Assembly (NCBI RefSeq): GCF_009827055.1
Contig: NZ_WUMK01000002.1
Location: 186,001-250,000, forward strand
Direction: 5' to 3'
Length of the DNA stretch: 64,000 bases
From: Shinella kummerowiae
Lineage (GTDB): Bacteria; Pseudomonadota; Alphaproteobacteria; Rhizobiales; Rhizobiaceae
The notes under the pieces were generated by a model, which worked only from the letters and a program-made list of their open reading frames with translations, did not search any database and was not told the origin of the DNA. Every line of letters begins with the position of its first letter. Positions within the stretch are counted from its first letter, which is position 1. This document shows positions 38,236-47,010 of the stretch, in pieces. Made by a program: the position numbers and the translations under genes.

Positions 38236-39978
38236 TCAACGTTGAAAGCTTTGCCGACGCCAAGCGTTTACAGCGTTCACGGTATCCGCCTTCGGATCGG
38301 GATCATTCCAGCAGTTCCAAAACTCAATCGTCTGGCTGTTCGGGCGGTGGCGTGGCTCAGCAATTCTGACGCGAGTAGGTAGAAGGCTTGCATCTCCAAC
38401 AACAAGCGCTTCCCCTAGATCGAGGATCGGGAGCAAGTCACCGAAACTTCCTAAGCTGTCAGGCAACAGTCGCCTGATTACGCTTTGATCGTCCCCGTTG
38501 GTAAGGCGCATCGCAATTACGTTGTTGCACTGACTCAAGACTGTGCGATTCACTTCAGCTGGGCGTTGGCTGATGACGACAAGACCAACCCCGTATTTTC
38601 GCCCTTCCTTAGCAATTCGTTCGAAAATCTGCACCGACACCGCATCGGAACTGTCTGTATTTGCTCTCTCAGGAATGTAGAGGTGTGCCTCGTCGCAAAA
38701 CAACGCCACCGGGTGTCGGTGTTGCTGCTCGGTCCATTGGCTGGTCGTAAAGATCAGTCGTGCCAACAGGCTAACCATCAGAGGCAAAACGTCTGAAGGA
38801 ACCTCAGAAAAGTCGATTATCTTGATGCCGCCGCAAGCGTCTGGTTGGGCTCCTCGGCCACCGATAAGGCAGTGTGCAATTGTCGAAAGCCACGCCATCT
38901 CCATGCATTCGTCGGGTGCTTGAAACAGAAAGCCGAGTCTCCTGTCGTTCTTCTTGGCTTCAAGCCGAGCAATCATTCGGCTTAACTTATCGAAGTACGG
39001 CCCCTGTTTCTCGCCTCTGGCACCGGCCACCATCTCCACGTTCAGCCTTTCTAGCTCCGCTAACACAGCGTCAATGCTGAAAGGGACGGGACTATCAATG
39101 GTAAAATTTTGGAGGATTTCATTTTCGTCGGCCGCGACGAGTGTCGCCGTTTTGGCGTCGGTGATGCACCTACTCATCATCATTGCTTGGTTCGGCGCGT
39201 TTTGATCACTCCGGTCGACAAAAAGAGAAACTAAAGCTTCGTAGCCAAGCAGCCAGTAGGGGAGATGCAGAACTCCCTCTGCCAAGCCTGATCGGCGCTC
39301 GATATCAACTGGCCCCGCGATGCGGATATGTCGAAATTCATCGCCGACAAGCGGCTTGTATTCTCCATGTATATCGAAAAGAATCACGTTTGCTTGGGGA
39401 AGTTGCGCGATTTGATCGAGAAGCCGCGCGGTCGTCCAAGATTTTCCTGATCCCGTACTGCCGACGATGACAGCATGGCGTTGGAACAATTTGTTACCAT
39501 TTAAAAAGGCTTCGGCATCATCATCCAGGGTAAATGTCCCTAGTGAAAGTCGGGGCCCATCATCCGCCACGTTGGAAATCACTTGCATGAACTTGGTTAG
39601 ACGCTCACCTTCGAGAGCAAAGCAATTGGCATCGATCTCGGGAACGGTTTCCAGAGTCCGCCTAAAGACGTTTCGTTGAATGCCGACTCTGTCGTGATGG
39701 GTACCAATCAACGTGATTCGGACGAGATTGTTTTCGGGAAGGATTTCTTCCGCAGGGTCTTCGCTTCCAGCAGGCTTGCTTTCGTCAGCTTTACGCGTGA
39801 TCCGTGTTACAATTCCGATAAGGTATTGACCAGCACGGCTACTTTGCAAAACCGTCAGTCGGTTCACCTGGACTCGGCGCAAGCGATCCATTGCGTCAAC
39901 GCGGATGGTAACAGTGGCCGTGTCAACAGAGATGACACATCCTAGTGCTTCTTCATCAACATAGTTGAAAATGCTCAT
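38236..39978 (-). CDS. herA: HerA-type ATPase of a SIR2-HerA defence pair
   Basis: 580-residue hexameric FtsK/HerA-like ATPase. An N-terminal beta-barrel HAS domain comes first. Walker A is GSTGSGKSW near residue 175, then VILFDIHGEYK. Walker B is ALFCDEAHLYIP near residue 428, then VVISQRPAEVNRTVLSQCNN with the sensor/arginine-finger region. In known two-gene SIR2-HerA systems it assembles with the SIR2 protein and licenses NAD+ depletion on phage infection. GAGGA lies five bases before the ATG and overlaps the end of the sir2 gene, so the two are coupled. Confidence 0.9.
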   Translation of the reverse strand: MSIFNYVDEEALGCVISVDTATVTIRVDAMDRLRRVQVNRLTVLQSSRAGQYLIGIVTRITRKADESKPAGSEDPAEEILPENNLVRITLIGTHHDRVGIQRNVFRRTLETVPEIDANCFALEGERLTKFMQVISNVADDGPRLSLGTFTLDDDAEAFLNGNKLFQRHAVIVGSTGSGKSWTTARLLDQIAQLPQANVILFDIHGEYKPLVGDEFRHIRIAGPVDIERRSGLAEGVLHLPYWLLGYEALVSLFVDRSDQNAPNQAMMMSRCITDAKTATLVAADENEILQNFTIDSPVPFSIDAVLAELERLNVEMVAGARGEKQGPYFDKLSRMIARLEAKKNDRRLGFLFQAPDECMEMAWLSTIAHCLIGGRGAQPDACGGIKIIDFSEVPSDVLPLMVSLLARLIFTTSQWTEQQHRHPVALFCDEAHLYIPERANTDSSDAVSVQIFERIAKEGRKYGVGLVVISQRPAEVNRTVLSQCNNVIAMRLTNGDDQSVIRRLLPDSLGSFGDLLPILDLGEALVVGDASLLPTRVRIAEPRHRPNSQTIEFWNCWNDPDPKADTVNAVNAWRRQSFQR

Positions 39979-39984
39979 CGTTCC

Positions 39985-41007
39985 TCACGTCACTAAATTG
40001 AGAAATCCGTCGACCGACCAGTAGTCGACGCCGGGAATATCGATGCCGTCCGGGTAAGCGTGAAAATATGCCCGCGAGCCCTTCGCACTTTGCTCGATAC
40101 CGAGAAAAAGCGGCCCTGCCTTTTGTTGCAGAAAGGTCTTGGCCTCGTCAGTCAGGGTGCGTGCGACGACCGTTACCGGAACTTTCTTGAGCCGACAGCG
40201 CTCAAGAATTTTTGGTTCGATATGAGCATCCCTAAAGCCAAATCCCAAACAAAGGTAACCGTCAGATTGCTCCAAAGCACGATCCGCACCTTGAATCGCA
40301 GACCGAAACGGCTCGTCATGAGTACGCTCGTATTTATTAAAGCCAGGCGTGACAATGAGAGGCAGTAGTCCGGCTTCCGGTAGTTCGTAAAGCGGTGCTG
40401 ACAGGGCGGTACCATCACTTCGTTCGAACCAGTCAAGCGAGCCATGAACCTTCCAAATCTTCACGGTTCGAAGGCTTTTTCCCGCCTGCACAAAGGAAAT
40501 CGGGTAACTACCCTCACGCCGTTGCAGGTAGCCTGGAGTGAAGCCTACCGAGTGGATAACATCAACGGAATTGCACGCGTACTCCGCTACCCGATCATAG
40601 TTTGTCGTGACGATGTCGAGCACTTTTTGGCTGCTTGCGAGTAGGGCAAGTATCAATCGGCCGAGCGGAAAATTCTCTTCTGCCCGAACCGCTCTGGAAA
40701 ATAGGACTTTGTCAGAATTGTTGATGCATTCCCAGGTGTGTCCCACAATTTTTCTTGTGAGGAGCGCTGGTAAAGCTTTACCGGTTAAGGCCTGCTCAAG
40801 GTGTTCCCCAGCTGCAAACGCTTCGGTGACCTTCGCCCAACCTTCGGCCTCTTCGTCGCCGTCGGTGGTAACTTTTTCCAGCAGAAAATCTTTGAGAGCC
40901 CCCATTCCCGGCAGCCCGTGACTGGCTGACGCCCCACTGCCGAGCACAACCACCGGGCTGCTAGCAAAGCACGACTGGGCAATTTTGGCTACATCGTCTT
41001 CCAGCAT
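39985..41007 (-). CDS. SIR2-family NADase of a SIR2-HerA defence pair
   Basis: 340 residues with the SIR2-like defence fold: VVVLGSGASASHGLPGMG (NAD phosphate loop, near residue 20), IVTTNYDRVAEYA (catalytic Asn), VWKVHGSLDWF (catalytic His near residue 188) and CLGFGFRDAHIEP. Both catalytic residues are present, so the protein should hydrolyse NAD+ when triggered. It is the first gene of a two-gene minus-strand operon with herA. It lies back to back with a serine recombinase, with 211 bp between the starts. Confidence 0.9.
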   Translation of the reverse strand: MLEDDVAKIAQSCFASSPVVVLGSGASASHGLPGMGALKDFLLEKVTTDGDEEAEGWAKVTEAFAAGEHLEQALTGKALPALLTRKIVGHTWECINNSDKVLFSRAVRAEENFPLGRLILALLASSQKVLDIVTTNYDRVAEYACNSVDVIHSVGFTPGYLQRREGSYPISFVQAGKSLRTVKIWKVHGSLDWFERSDGTALSAPLYELPEAGLLPLIVTPGFNKYERTHDEPFRSAIQGADRALEQSDGYLCLGFGFRDAHIEPKILERCRLKKVPVTVVARTLTDEAKTFLQQKAGPLFLGIEQSAKGSRAYFHAYPDGIDIPGVDYWSVDGFLNLVT

Positions 41008-41199
41008 CAGCGACTCAGCGTTTTGATTGTCACTTCAATTTAAGCGAGCAGATGAGGCGCGCAACGGAAATCGCATATTTGAGTTAGCCGGTGGGTGATT
41101 TGGGTATGCCCCTGCGAACAATCGCAGCATCGGCCCGAGAGGCGTCCGTAAAGGTTGTTTCTTGCATTCGGACATTCGAGGCTCTGGACATCATTCAAT

Positions 41200-41210
41200 C
41201 GGACAGTCCG
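41200..41210. promoter_or_regulatory. Palindrome before the serine recombinase
   Basis: CGGAC-A-GTCCG is a perfect 11-bp palindrome abutting the GGAGG ribosome site. GGACA recurs at 41170-41174 and 41186-41190. It may be an autorepressor or recombinase binding site in the sir2/recombinase divergent region. Confidence 0.4.
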
Positions 41211-41218
41211 GAGGTCCC

Positions 41219-41851
41219 ATGTCCGTCATTTTCTACGCTCGCGTTTCCACGGCAGATCAAAACCTAGATCACCAGATTGCCCAAGCTCAAGCAGCCGGTT
41301 TCGTTATTGATGAAGTCATTGCCGACCATGGAGTATCGGGGGTCAGCACGAGTCTTTCCGAGCGTCCGCAAGGAAGGCGGCTCTTCGACAAGCTCCGGGC
41401 GGGCGACACCCTCGTAGTCCGGTGGGTTGACCGCCTCGGTCGCAATTACCGGGACGTAACCGATGCAATCCGCCACTTCATCCGCCAGGGCGTCATCATC
41501 CGAACAGTGATAAATGGCATGACATTCGACGGCGCGACTTCGGACCCCATGCAACAGGCGGTGCGGGATTCGCTCATTTCGTTCATGGCTGCGATGGCCC
41601 AGGCTCAAGCAGAGGTGACGAAGGAAGCGCAGAAGGCCGGTATCGCGGCGGCGAAATCCGATAGCCACAAGTACCCCGGCAAAAAACCGAGCTACACTCG
41701 TCACGATTTTGAAGCCGTACAAGCGATGCTGGTGGCTGGTTCGGGGGCGTCTTTCATCGCACGGGAAACAGGATTGTCGAGGCAGACAATTCTCCGGATC
41801 AAGACTGATCCCGTTGCAGCGGAAGCGGCCCTAACGCGATGGAGGCTGTGA
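41219..41851 (+). CDS. Serine recombinase (resolvase/invertase family)
   Basis: 210 residues. The catalytic domain begins SVIFYARVSTADQNLDHQ with the nucleophile at Ser10. DRLGRNYRDV and the arginines of the family follow, then a C-terminal helix-turn-helix (FIARETGLSRQTILRIK). ATG at 41219 follows GGAGG; an in-frame TTG at 41162 is ignored. It may resolve element dimers or invert DNA, but no clear invertible segment is visible nearby. Confidence 0.92.
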   Translation: MSVIFYARVSTADQNLDHQIAQAQAAGFVIDEVIADHGVSGVSTSLSERPQGRRLFDKLRAGDTLVVRWVDRLGRNYRDVTDAIRHFIRQGVIIRTVINGMTFDGATSDPMQQAVRDSLISFMAAMAQAQAEVTKEAQKAGIAAAKSDSHKYPGKKPSYTRHDFEAVQAMLVAGSGASFIARETGLSRQTILRIKTDPVAAEAALTRWRL

Positions 41852-41977
41852 CTAGTCAAGTCATCAGATAAATATGCTCTGCAGGGGATTTCTGCCCTCA
41901 ACTCCCATTATGTGGCGGTCTTGTATTAGTTCGTCCTATGCAACGCCAGACGCGATCTTCAACGAAAGGAGATCGCT

Positions 41978-42739
41978 ATGCAGCCACACCAGTTTACACC
42001 CGCCCAAAAAGCAAAAATCAAAAAACGTGAAGAACGTCGCCGCCGCGAACGACAACGGCGAGCGGACGAGTACCGCAGGCGCATCGAACGCCTCCGCCGC
42101 CTGATCGAAGATGCCCGCAAACGACGCCAGCGCCTCATGCTGCTGCTTCTGCTGGCGATCCTGGCCATGCAGGAAACGATTCTGGCCACATTTCGGCGCT
42201 CGCATATCGATTGGCCCGACCCCAACCCAAAGCGTGATTGGACGCCCGATCCAAGGAACGACTATGCGCCCGCGCCAGATAACGATGACTACTGCGACGG
42301 CTACAGTTACGAGCAGTGGACGCGTATGCTGAATGAGCGCGGTATCAAGCTCAGTCGCAAGGCAGAGCTTCAAGGGGCTTGGGAAGCCGATCCGGAGCGC
42401 GAGTTTTTTCCAGAACGCTATCAACTTTGGGGCCACAAGCCATACATCGGCCAGCTCATGTACGATCTCGCAGCGCCATATTGGCGGGCCGATGCCTTCG
42501 CAGCGATTAAGCTATTGACGCCTGTCGAGACGCACAAATATCTCGATGAGGCATACGCAACTGACCCCAGCGATCTTCGCCAGTGCCTCGCGGATCGTGA
42601 CAGCGACATTGTCCAAGCGTTCCAGAACCGCGCCATTTTGTGGGAGGAACGCAAGCGCCGCGAAGCCGAAGAAACAAAACGCGACAAAGAATTATCGCGA
42701 AAAAGCGACGGTGACCAAGGAATTCCCAGGCCAAATTGA
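41978..42739 (+). CDS. Unknown protein with basic coiled coil and membrane helix
   Basis: 253 residues, no family recognised. The N-terminal 50 residues are extremely basic and helical (KREERRRRERQRRADEYRRR), a coiled-coil pattern. A leucine-rich hydrophobic helix follows (RLMLLLLLAILAMQETILA). Next comes a D/P-rich linker, and then a soluble domain with WTRMLNERGIKLS and PERYQLWGHKPYIGQLMYDL. AAGGAG precedes the ATG. Its stop falls inside a cluster of AAGGAATT repeats. It may be a membrane-tethered accessory or effector of the neighbouring defence genes; that is speculation. Confidence 0.75.
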   Translation: MQPHQFTPAQKAKIKKREERRRRERQRRADEYRRRIERLRRLIEDARKRRQRLMLLLLLAILAMQETILATFRRSHIDWPDPNPKRDWTPDPRNDYAPAPDNDDYCDGYSYEQWTRMLNERGIKLSRKAELQGAWEADPEREFFPERYQLWGHKPYIGQLMYDLAAPYWRADAFAAIKLLTPVETHKYLDEAYATDPSDLRQCLADRDSDIVQAFQNRAILWEERKRREAEETKRDKELSRKSDGDQGIPRPN

Positions 42740-42870
42740 AGGAATTTTTCAGAGAATTCCTTGATCGGAGACCTGCCGATTATTCGTGGCAAGGAATTTC
42801 TTGAAAATTCGACTTCGCCAAAGGAATTTGGAAGAAAATTATTTATTTTGAATTTTTAGAAGAATTCCTT
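42717..42870. repeat. Cluster of six AAGGAATT repeats
   Basis: AAGGAATT(C/T) occurs forward at 42717, 42739, 42791 and 42821, and inverted (ending AATTCCTT) at 42754-42762 and 42862-42870, all within 154 bp of AT-rich DNA. Copies two and three form an eight-pair hairpin. Chance clustering of this 8-mer is very unlikely. They may be iterons, an origin, or binding sites for a regulator. Confidence 0.75.
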
Positions 42871-42946
42871 TGCTTAAAATTACCTATTGACGGAATGATT
42901 TTGCTAACCTACCTATTCGTCGTCCACAACGAAAGGGAGCTTGGGC

Positions 42947-43261
42947 ATGATGAATACAATCTACATCTCTGCGGACGTGATCCAGAATTCGATGCTCTAC
43001 ACTGGTGACGCGATTGCGGTTTTCAGCAGTTGGAAGCCGAAGCGACGGGAGACCGTTTTCCGTTACGAAAAGGCGGACATCCGCATCACGGCTGCAAACG
43101 GCTCGATCTATCTGATGTCTGAGGCGGAGATGACGCAGCCGAAAATTCCATTCACACCGATCCCCGCTGCCGAGATCGGGGCGCTGGTGCGGTCAATGGC
43201 TGGCGTTGTGCAACCTGCCGAAGTCAACCAGGTGCTGCGACTGCTGAAAGGCGCGATCTGA
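42947..43261 (+). CDS. Hypothetical protein, 104 residues
   Basis: Small soluble protein starting MMNTIYISADVIQNSMLYTG, with no recognised domain. AGGGAG lies seven bases before the ATG. The stop overlaps the next start as TGATG, so the two are a translationally coupled pair. It lies immediately downstream of the AAGGAATT cluster, which may contain its promoter. Confidence 0.65.
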   Translation: MMNTIYISADVIQNSMLYTGDAIAVFSSWKPKRRETVFRYEKADIRITAANGSIYLMSEAEMTQPKIPFTPIPAAEIGALVRSMAGVVQPAEVNQVLRLLKGAI

Positions 43262-43563
43262 TGGCAGCGCTGCCACCTGAGTTCGATCTTGCCAGAAGCA
43301 AGATCATCACTCGGTTCTCGATTTACCGGAGCCGGTACAAGCGATGCAGCCTTTGTATCATCCCGAGCATCGTCAGAAGGCAGGTTTTAGAAAACTGGCA
43401 GCAAGCCGTGACTGACAGCGAGCCATTCACAGTGATGGATGCGAAGAGCGTCGGGTCGGCGAGGTGCGGCGATTGCAGTTTGAAGGGATGGCCGAAAGTC
43501 TCGGTGGAGAGCGGCACCCTGTTTTTACACCTAGCCAGCAACAACAGAAGGAAGATGAAATGA
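43261..43563 (+). CDS. Hypothetical protein with two CxxC pairs
   Basis: 100 residues. Two cysteine pairs, CSLC and CGDC, about 40 residues apart could bind one zinc ion. It is basic overall. It is coupled to the preceding gene by a one-base overlap. No family is recognised. Confidence 0.55.
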   Translation: MAALPPEFDLARSKIITRFSIYRSRYKRCSLCIIPSIVRRQVLENWQQAVTDSEPFTVMDAKSVGSARCGDCSLKGWPKVSVESGTLFLHLASNNRRKMK

Positions 43564-43651
43564 ATCAGCATTTTATGGCATTGAGCTGTGGAGGACAGTA
43601 TCCCTGACCGGCGCGGGCAGGATGCGTTCGCCCGCAAATATCAACAGATGC

Positions 43652-43683
43652 CTTTGCCATCGCTTGCACCGTTGGCAAAGCTT
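43652..43683 (+). repeat. Hairpin carrying one copy of the TTGGCAAAGCTT motif
   Basis: CTTTGCCA (43652-43659) and TGGCAAAG (43673-43680) form a perfect eight-pair stem. The right arm is part of TTGGCAAAGCTT, which recurs at 49819 and 50924. Confidence 0.5.
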
Positions 43684-43787
43684 GAAATTTGCGGCCTTTA
43701 GGCTCGCTTAACCCATCCCAACAATTCGAGAAACTTGGCTGACGCTACAGGGGGTACCGTGGCGTCATAACGAAGGAGTATGTCTAT

Positions 43788-44030
43788 ATGTCTGGTATCA
43801 GATTGAAGGAAATCGGCGCGAACGTCTGGAAGACGCCGGAGACGGATGAACTGCCCGGTCTCATATCGAGCGTTACGGGGTTGTGGGCAAAGATTTCCGA
43901 GGCAGACCGCGATCTTGCTTTGCAGGTCGCGGCTATGTTGCCGACGATGAAAATCCGCCGCGTCCGCCACGTGAAAGTGGATGTGGCGAGCTTGAAGACC
44001 GAGCGGGTTCATAGCATCGACACGCGTTGA
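43788..44030 (+). CDS. Hypothetical protein, 80 residues
   Basis: Small acidic-to-neutral protein (MSGIRLKEIGANVWKTPETD) without signal or membrane segment and without a recognised family. GAAGGAG lies upstream of the ATG at a normal distance. A hairpin with the element's shared 12-mer lies about 105 bp before it. Confidence 0.6.
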   Translation: MSGIRLKEIGANVWKTPETDELPGLISSVTGLWAKISEADRDLALQVAAMLPTMKIRRVRHVKVDVASLKTERVHSIDTR

Positions 44031-44134
44031 TTGAACCTTCCAGTATTCACAGTCATTGCCGCTGTCCTTGACAGCCACGCTTTCACGAGCCTCGGCTCCC
44101 ACTAAAATCGATCACTTCCAGGAACAGGATCGTC

Positions 44135-44635
44135 ATGAAGCTTTTCCATTTTACATCACTTGCCCATCTGAATGGCATCCATCGCCACGGTCTGACTATC
44201 GGTGACGTTCCGACTTGTCTCGAACGCCAGACGGGGAAAATCGGCGTATGACTGACCACAAACCCGGAACCCGATGGACACGGCTTGGAAGGCAGCGCCG
44301 TCGATAAAAAGGCGGTTCGCTTGACCGTTGAAGTCCCCGATGGTCGGCCACTCTGGCAGTGGGACAACTGGGCTGAAGGTCGAGTGACCGCCTTTACCAG
44401 ACATCGGCTCGAACAGGCGGGAGGCGATGCGGCGCGAACATGGTACATATTCTTTGGATGGATAAAGCCCGAAGTGATTGCCGAGGCGGTTTTGACGCGA
44501 ACCGGCGAACCAGTAGCGGCTTGGGGATCGTACTATCCGGCCGAAGATAGCTTGCCGGGTGTGCCTTTCTGGCGAAGAGAAGCGTGGCAGAAGCAAATGC
44601 TAAAGAAAGTGCGCCAGGCTATAAATGCCCGTTAG
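44135..44635 (+). pseudogene. Unknown gene interrupted by an in-frame TGA
   Basis: One frame runs from ATG 44135 to 44635 with a single stop, TGA at 44249-44251 (codon 39). Before it the protein reads LFHFTSLAHLNGIHRHGLTI, after it LTTNPEPDGHGLEGSAVDKK, then 100 further residues ending at a normal stop. A one-base change of TGG (Trp) to TGA restores a 166-residue protein. The N-terminal pattern (HFT, then I-x3-GL) is like ADP-ribosyltransferase/DarT-type N-termini, but this is a weak resemblance. The downstream part may still be translated from TTG 44285. Confidence 0.7.
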
Positions 44636-44703
44636 GCCTATTGAGGATGCCGGGGCCGCTCCAATCGCCCCCGGCATCGCTGTGTTTCGAGCCACTGAGC
44701 GCT

Positions 44704-45090
44704 TCAGGAAATGGTTATCGACAGCATCAAGTCAGAAGAGGCACTGTCCTTTGCCGCCCGTATAGTGATGTTATAGATACCTGCGACCACTGCGAGACCG
44801 ATGATTTTACCGGTTGCTGCATCGAGCGCCAGAGCGGGTGGCAGTGGATTTCGCGCCGCGAATGTGTAGCCGCTGACATCCCCAATCGGCATGATACTGA
44901 TAGACGCACCAGCGGCAACCTGGATAGGCTGGTAACGAATTCCGAAAGCAGGTTGCTCCGGTTCCGGCTGCGTTGGTGCAGGATCGGCAATAGCGGCCAG
45001 CGTGCCAGACGTAGGCGACCGGAAGATGATACTGCCAGCGGAGGCGTTGGACGCGATCAGAATCGTGGCGGCAAATATCAGTTTAAGCAT
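44704..45090 (-). CDS. Secreted small protein with putative Ig-like domain
   Basis: 128 residues. A signal peptide (LKLIFAATILIASNASA) is followed by a threonine/proline linker and a segment PPALALDAATGKIIGLAVVA, then GIYNITIRA. This resembles He_PIG-type immunoglobulin-like repeats. It should be exported. ATG at 45090 overlaps the end of the relaxase gene by eight bases, so it is the last gene of that operon. Its role is unknown; entry exclusion or surface contact would be guesses. Confidence 0.65.
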   Translation of the reverse strand: MLKLIFAATILIASNASAGSIIFRSPTSGTLAAIADPAPTQPEPEQPAFGIRYQPIQVAAGASISIMPIGDVSGYTFAARNPLPPALALDAATGKIIGLAVVAGIYNITIRAAKDSASSDLMLSITIS

Positions 45091-46342
45091 CACGTTTTCC
45101 CTTTTTTGTAAAATTGGGCTTCAAAGCCAGCCTCGGCGCAGGTGAAAGCTCTGGCGTGGACTGGGCGGCGACAGGCGAAAGCATCGACCGGAGGCGATCA
45201 CGCTCGACGCCTGCCCGGAACGCCGCATCCTGCGCTGCCCGTGCCTTCTGTTCGGTTTCATAGCGCTGGCGCTCGGCCTCAAGTAGCTTTCGCTCGGCAG
45301 TCTGCGCGACATCCCGCCAGCGGTCGATTTCGCCCTTCAGCTCAGACCGGATTCTTTCGGCTAGTTTTGATTTCCGCAGGCCATCCCAAACCGCCCGGAG
45401 GCGACCGGCCCACCCGCTGTACCTGGCTGCATCGGCCAGTGCTGCGCGTGCATGCACTTGATCGTTCCGAGCGCGATCTTGCAAAGCCAGAGCGGCAACG
45501 GTGGACTTTTGAGCTGTTTCCCGCATTGTGGCGGCATTAGCGGCGATCTTTGCGGCGTCAGCTTTTGTGCGGCCTATGTACGCCTCACCATCCGCCTTGA
45601 CCTTACGTGCGCGCTGGACGGTCTTTTGCAGGGCTTTGGCCTGGACCTGTTCCCGTTGCCATTCGTCCCTTGACAGGCGGCGGCGCTGAGGGCCGAGACG
45701 GGTAAGGCCAGACGGAATGGCGACTGCCTCGTGATAAGAGTCCTGCCACTGCCTCATCGCAGTTTTGTATTGGGCGTCAGCCCGCTTCCCGAGCGCCTTT
45801 TGGTCCTCCCCAGCAATGGGACCGGCATCCATAACGGCACGCTTGGCAGTCATCCCCGGATGATATCTAGCTGCCTTGAGAGCAGGATCGGATAGCGGCA
45901 GGATATAAGCATGAATGTGCCAGTGGCTTTCGTCTTCGTGCCTGATCACGCTTTTCAGGTCGTCGCCATATTGATCCCTCAACCACGCAACTGTGCGACG
46001 CTCCCACTCTTCAGCTTCTCGGCGCTTTGTGGGGTCGGCTCTGATCTCGTCCATGGTGTAGGGATGCGAGGCGACCACCGTATGCACCGTTTTTTGGTCC
46101 TGTCGTATTTTTCGCGATTTACCACCCTTCACCTCGACGGTGGCGGATGCGACAGCCGAGTCGTGTAATTCCTGAACCGTCTCGACGCCGACACCGTGCA
46201 CCAAAACAGGAGGAGACGGATTCGAGACATGGACTGAGGCGTTAGGCTTGCGGGACGCCTCGGCAAAAATAAAATCTGTGCCCCGCCCCTGGGCATCGGG
46301 CTTTCGGGAAAACGAATCCAAATGAATGAACTGATAGCCCAT
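45083..46342 (-). CDS. Mob/Pre-type relaxase (mobilization protein)
   Basis: 419 residues. The HUH-type metal site reads RHEDESHWHIHAYILP near residues 134-148, matching the H-x-D-E-x3-H-x-H motif of plasmid Mob/Pre relaxases. The C-terminal half is a long basic coiled coil (AERKLLEAERQRYETEQKAR). It would nick at an oriT and lead the strand during mobilization. GAGG lies six bases before the ATG. The upstream gene ends eight bases before it, and a non-coding stretch with stem-loops precedes both. Confidence 0.85.
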   Translation of the reverse strand: MGYQFIHLDSFSRKPDAQGRGTDFIFAEASRKPNASVHVSNPSPPVLVHGVGVETVQELHDSAVASATVEVKGGKSRKIRQDQKTVHTVVASHPYTMDEIRADPTKRREAEEWERRTVAWLRDQYGDDLKSVIRHEDESHWHIHAYILPLSDPALKAARYHPGMTAKRAVMDAGPIAGEDQKALGKRADAQYKTAMRQWQDSYHEAVAIPSGLTRLGPQRRRLSRDEWQREQVQAKALQKTVQRARKVKADGEAYIGRTKADAAKIAANAATMRETAQKSTVAALALQDRARNDQVHARAALADAARYSGWAGRLRAVWDGLRKSKLAERIRSELKGEIDRWRDVAQTAERKLLEAERQRYETEQKARAAQDAAFRAGVERDRLRSMLSPVAAQSTPELSPAPRLALKPNFTKKGKRDA

Positions 46343-46350
46343 AATAGGCC

Positions 46351-47010
46351 TCAGCCCACGCGGCGGTGATCCAACTCGGCGTTAAGCAGGTCCTCGACCT
46401 TCGCCCAGTCTCCGCCCAGTTGTAAAGCGACCTGCTGTTTCAAGGCGCAAGCTTCATCGCCCCATCCCCGCAACCACGTAGCGACATATCCGTATCGCGG
46501 ATGGCTCCTAAGCACCCTAAAAGCTTGGGAGAACATGGTAATTCGTCTTAGCGTATCCTCGGCTGTCCAATCGCTCCGTTCGTCGGCATCAAGCTCCATC
46601 CACGTCCTGGCCAGCGCCGGATCGTCATCGCACATCGTCATATAGAGTTCCGAGGCAACGGCGATATGGTGCATGTCGAGGTCGACAATACAACGGATTT
46701 GGTGATCGACAGCCTGGAGCCCATCTAAGGAACGCTTATCATCATCAGATGCCGAGGGTTCCGGCGCATACTCGAAATTGACGCCGCCCTTCCAAGCCGC
46801 GACGAGTTGTACGCGGACGAGGAACTGTTTGTCGGACATGTACGCAATGCCGCCGTTTACTTCGGTCGCGTCTTGGGAGAACGAAGCGTAATTCAAGTCG
46901 TCGGACCAGACCACGCCATACCATGATCGAGGCAAGCGAATAACCTTGAGCCGCGCAGGAAATCGAACATCGCCTCCAACAACAGTGACATCACGTTCGT
47001 ATTCTTTCAT
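46351..47010 (-). CDS. Hypothetical protein upstream of the relaxase
   Basis: 219 residues, soluble, no recognised domain. Visible segments are VIRLPRSWYGVVWSDDLNYA and MELDADERSDWTAEDTLRRI. The frame is open to 47118, but ATG at 47010 with GGAG nine bases before it is the better start. It shares the operon with the relaxase, so an accessory role in mobilization is possible. Confidence 0.65.
   Translation of the reverse strand: MKEYERDVTVVGGDVRFPARLKVIRLPRSWYGVVWSDDLNYASFSQDATEVNGGIAYMSDKQFLVRVQLVAAWKGGVNFEYAPEPSASDDDKRSLDGLQAVDHQIRCIVDLDMHHIAVASELYMTMCDDDPALARTWMELDADERSDWTAEDTLRRITMFSQAFRVLRSHPRYGYVATWLRGWGDEACALKQQVALQLGGDWAKVEDLLNAELDHRRVG

Noticed and set aside
44249-44251. Selenocysteine codon explanation for the in-frame TGA
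   Set aside because: No SECIS-like hairpin directly after it is evident, and the restored residue fits tryptophan (TGG) by context.
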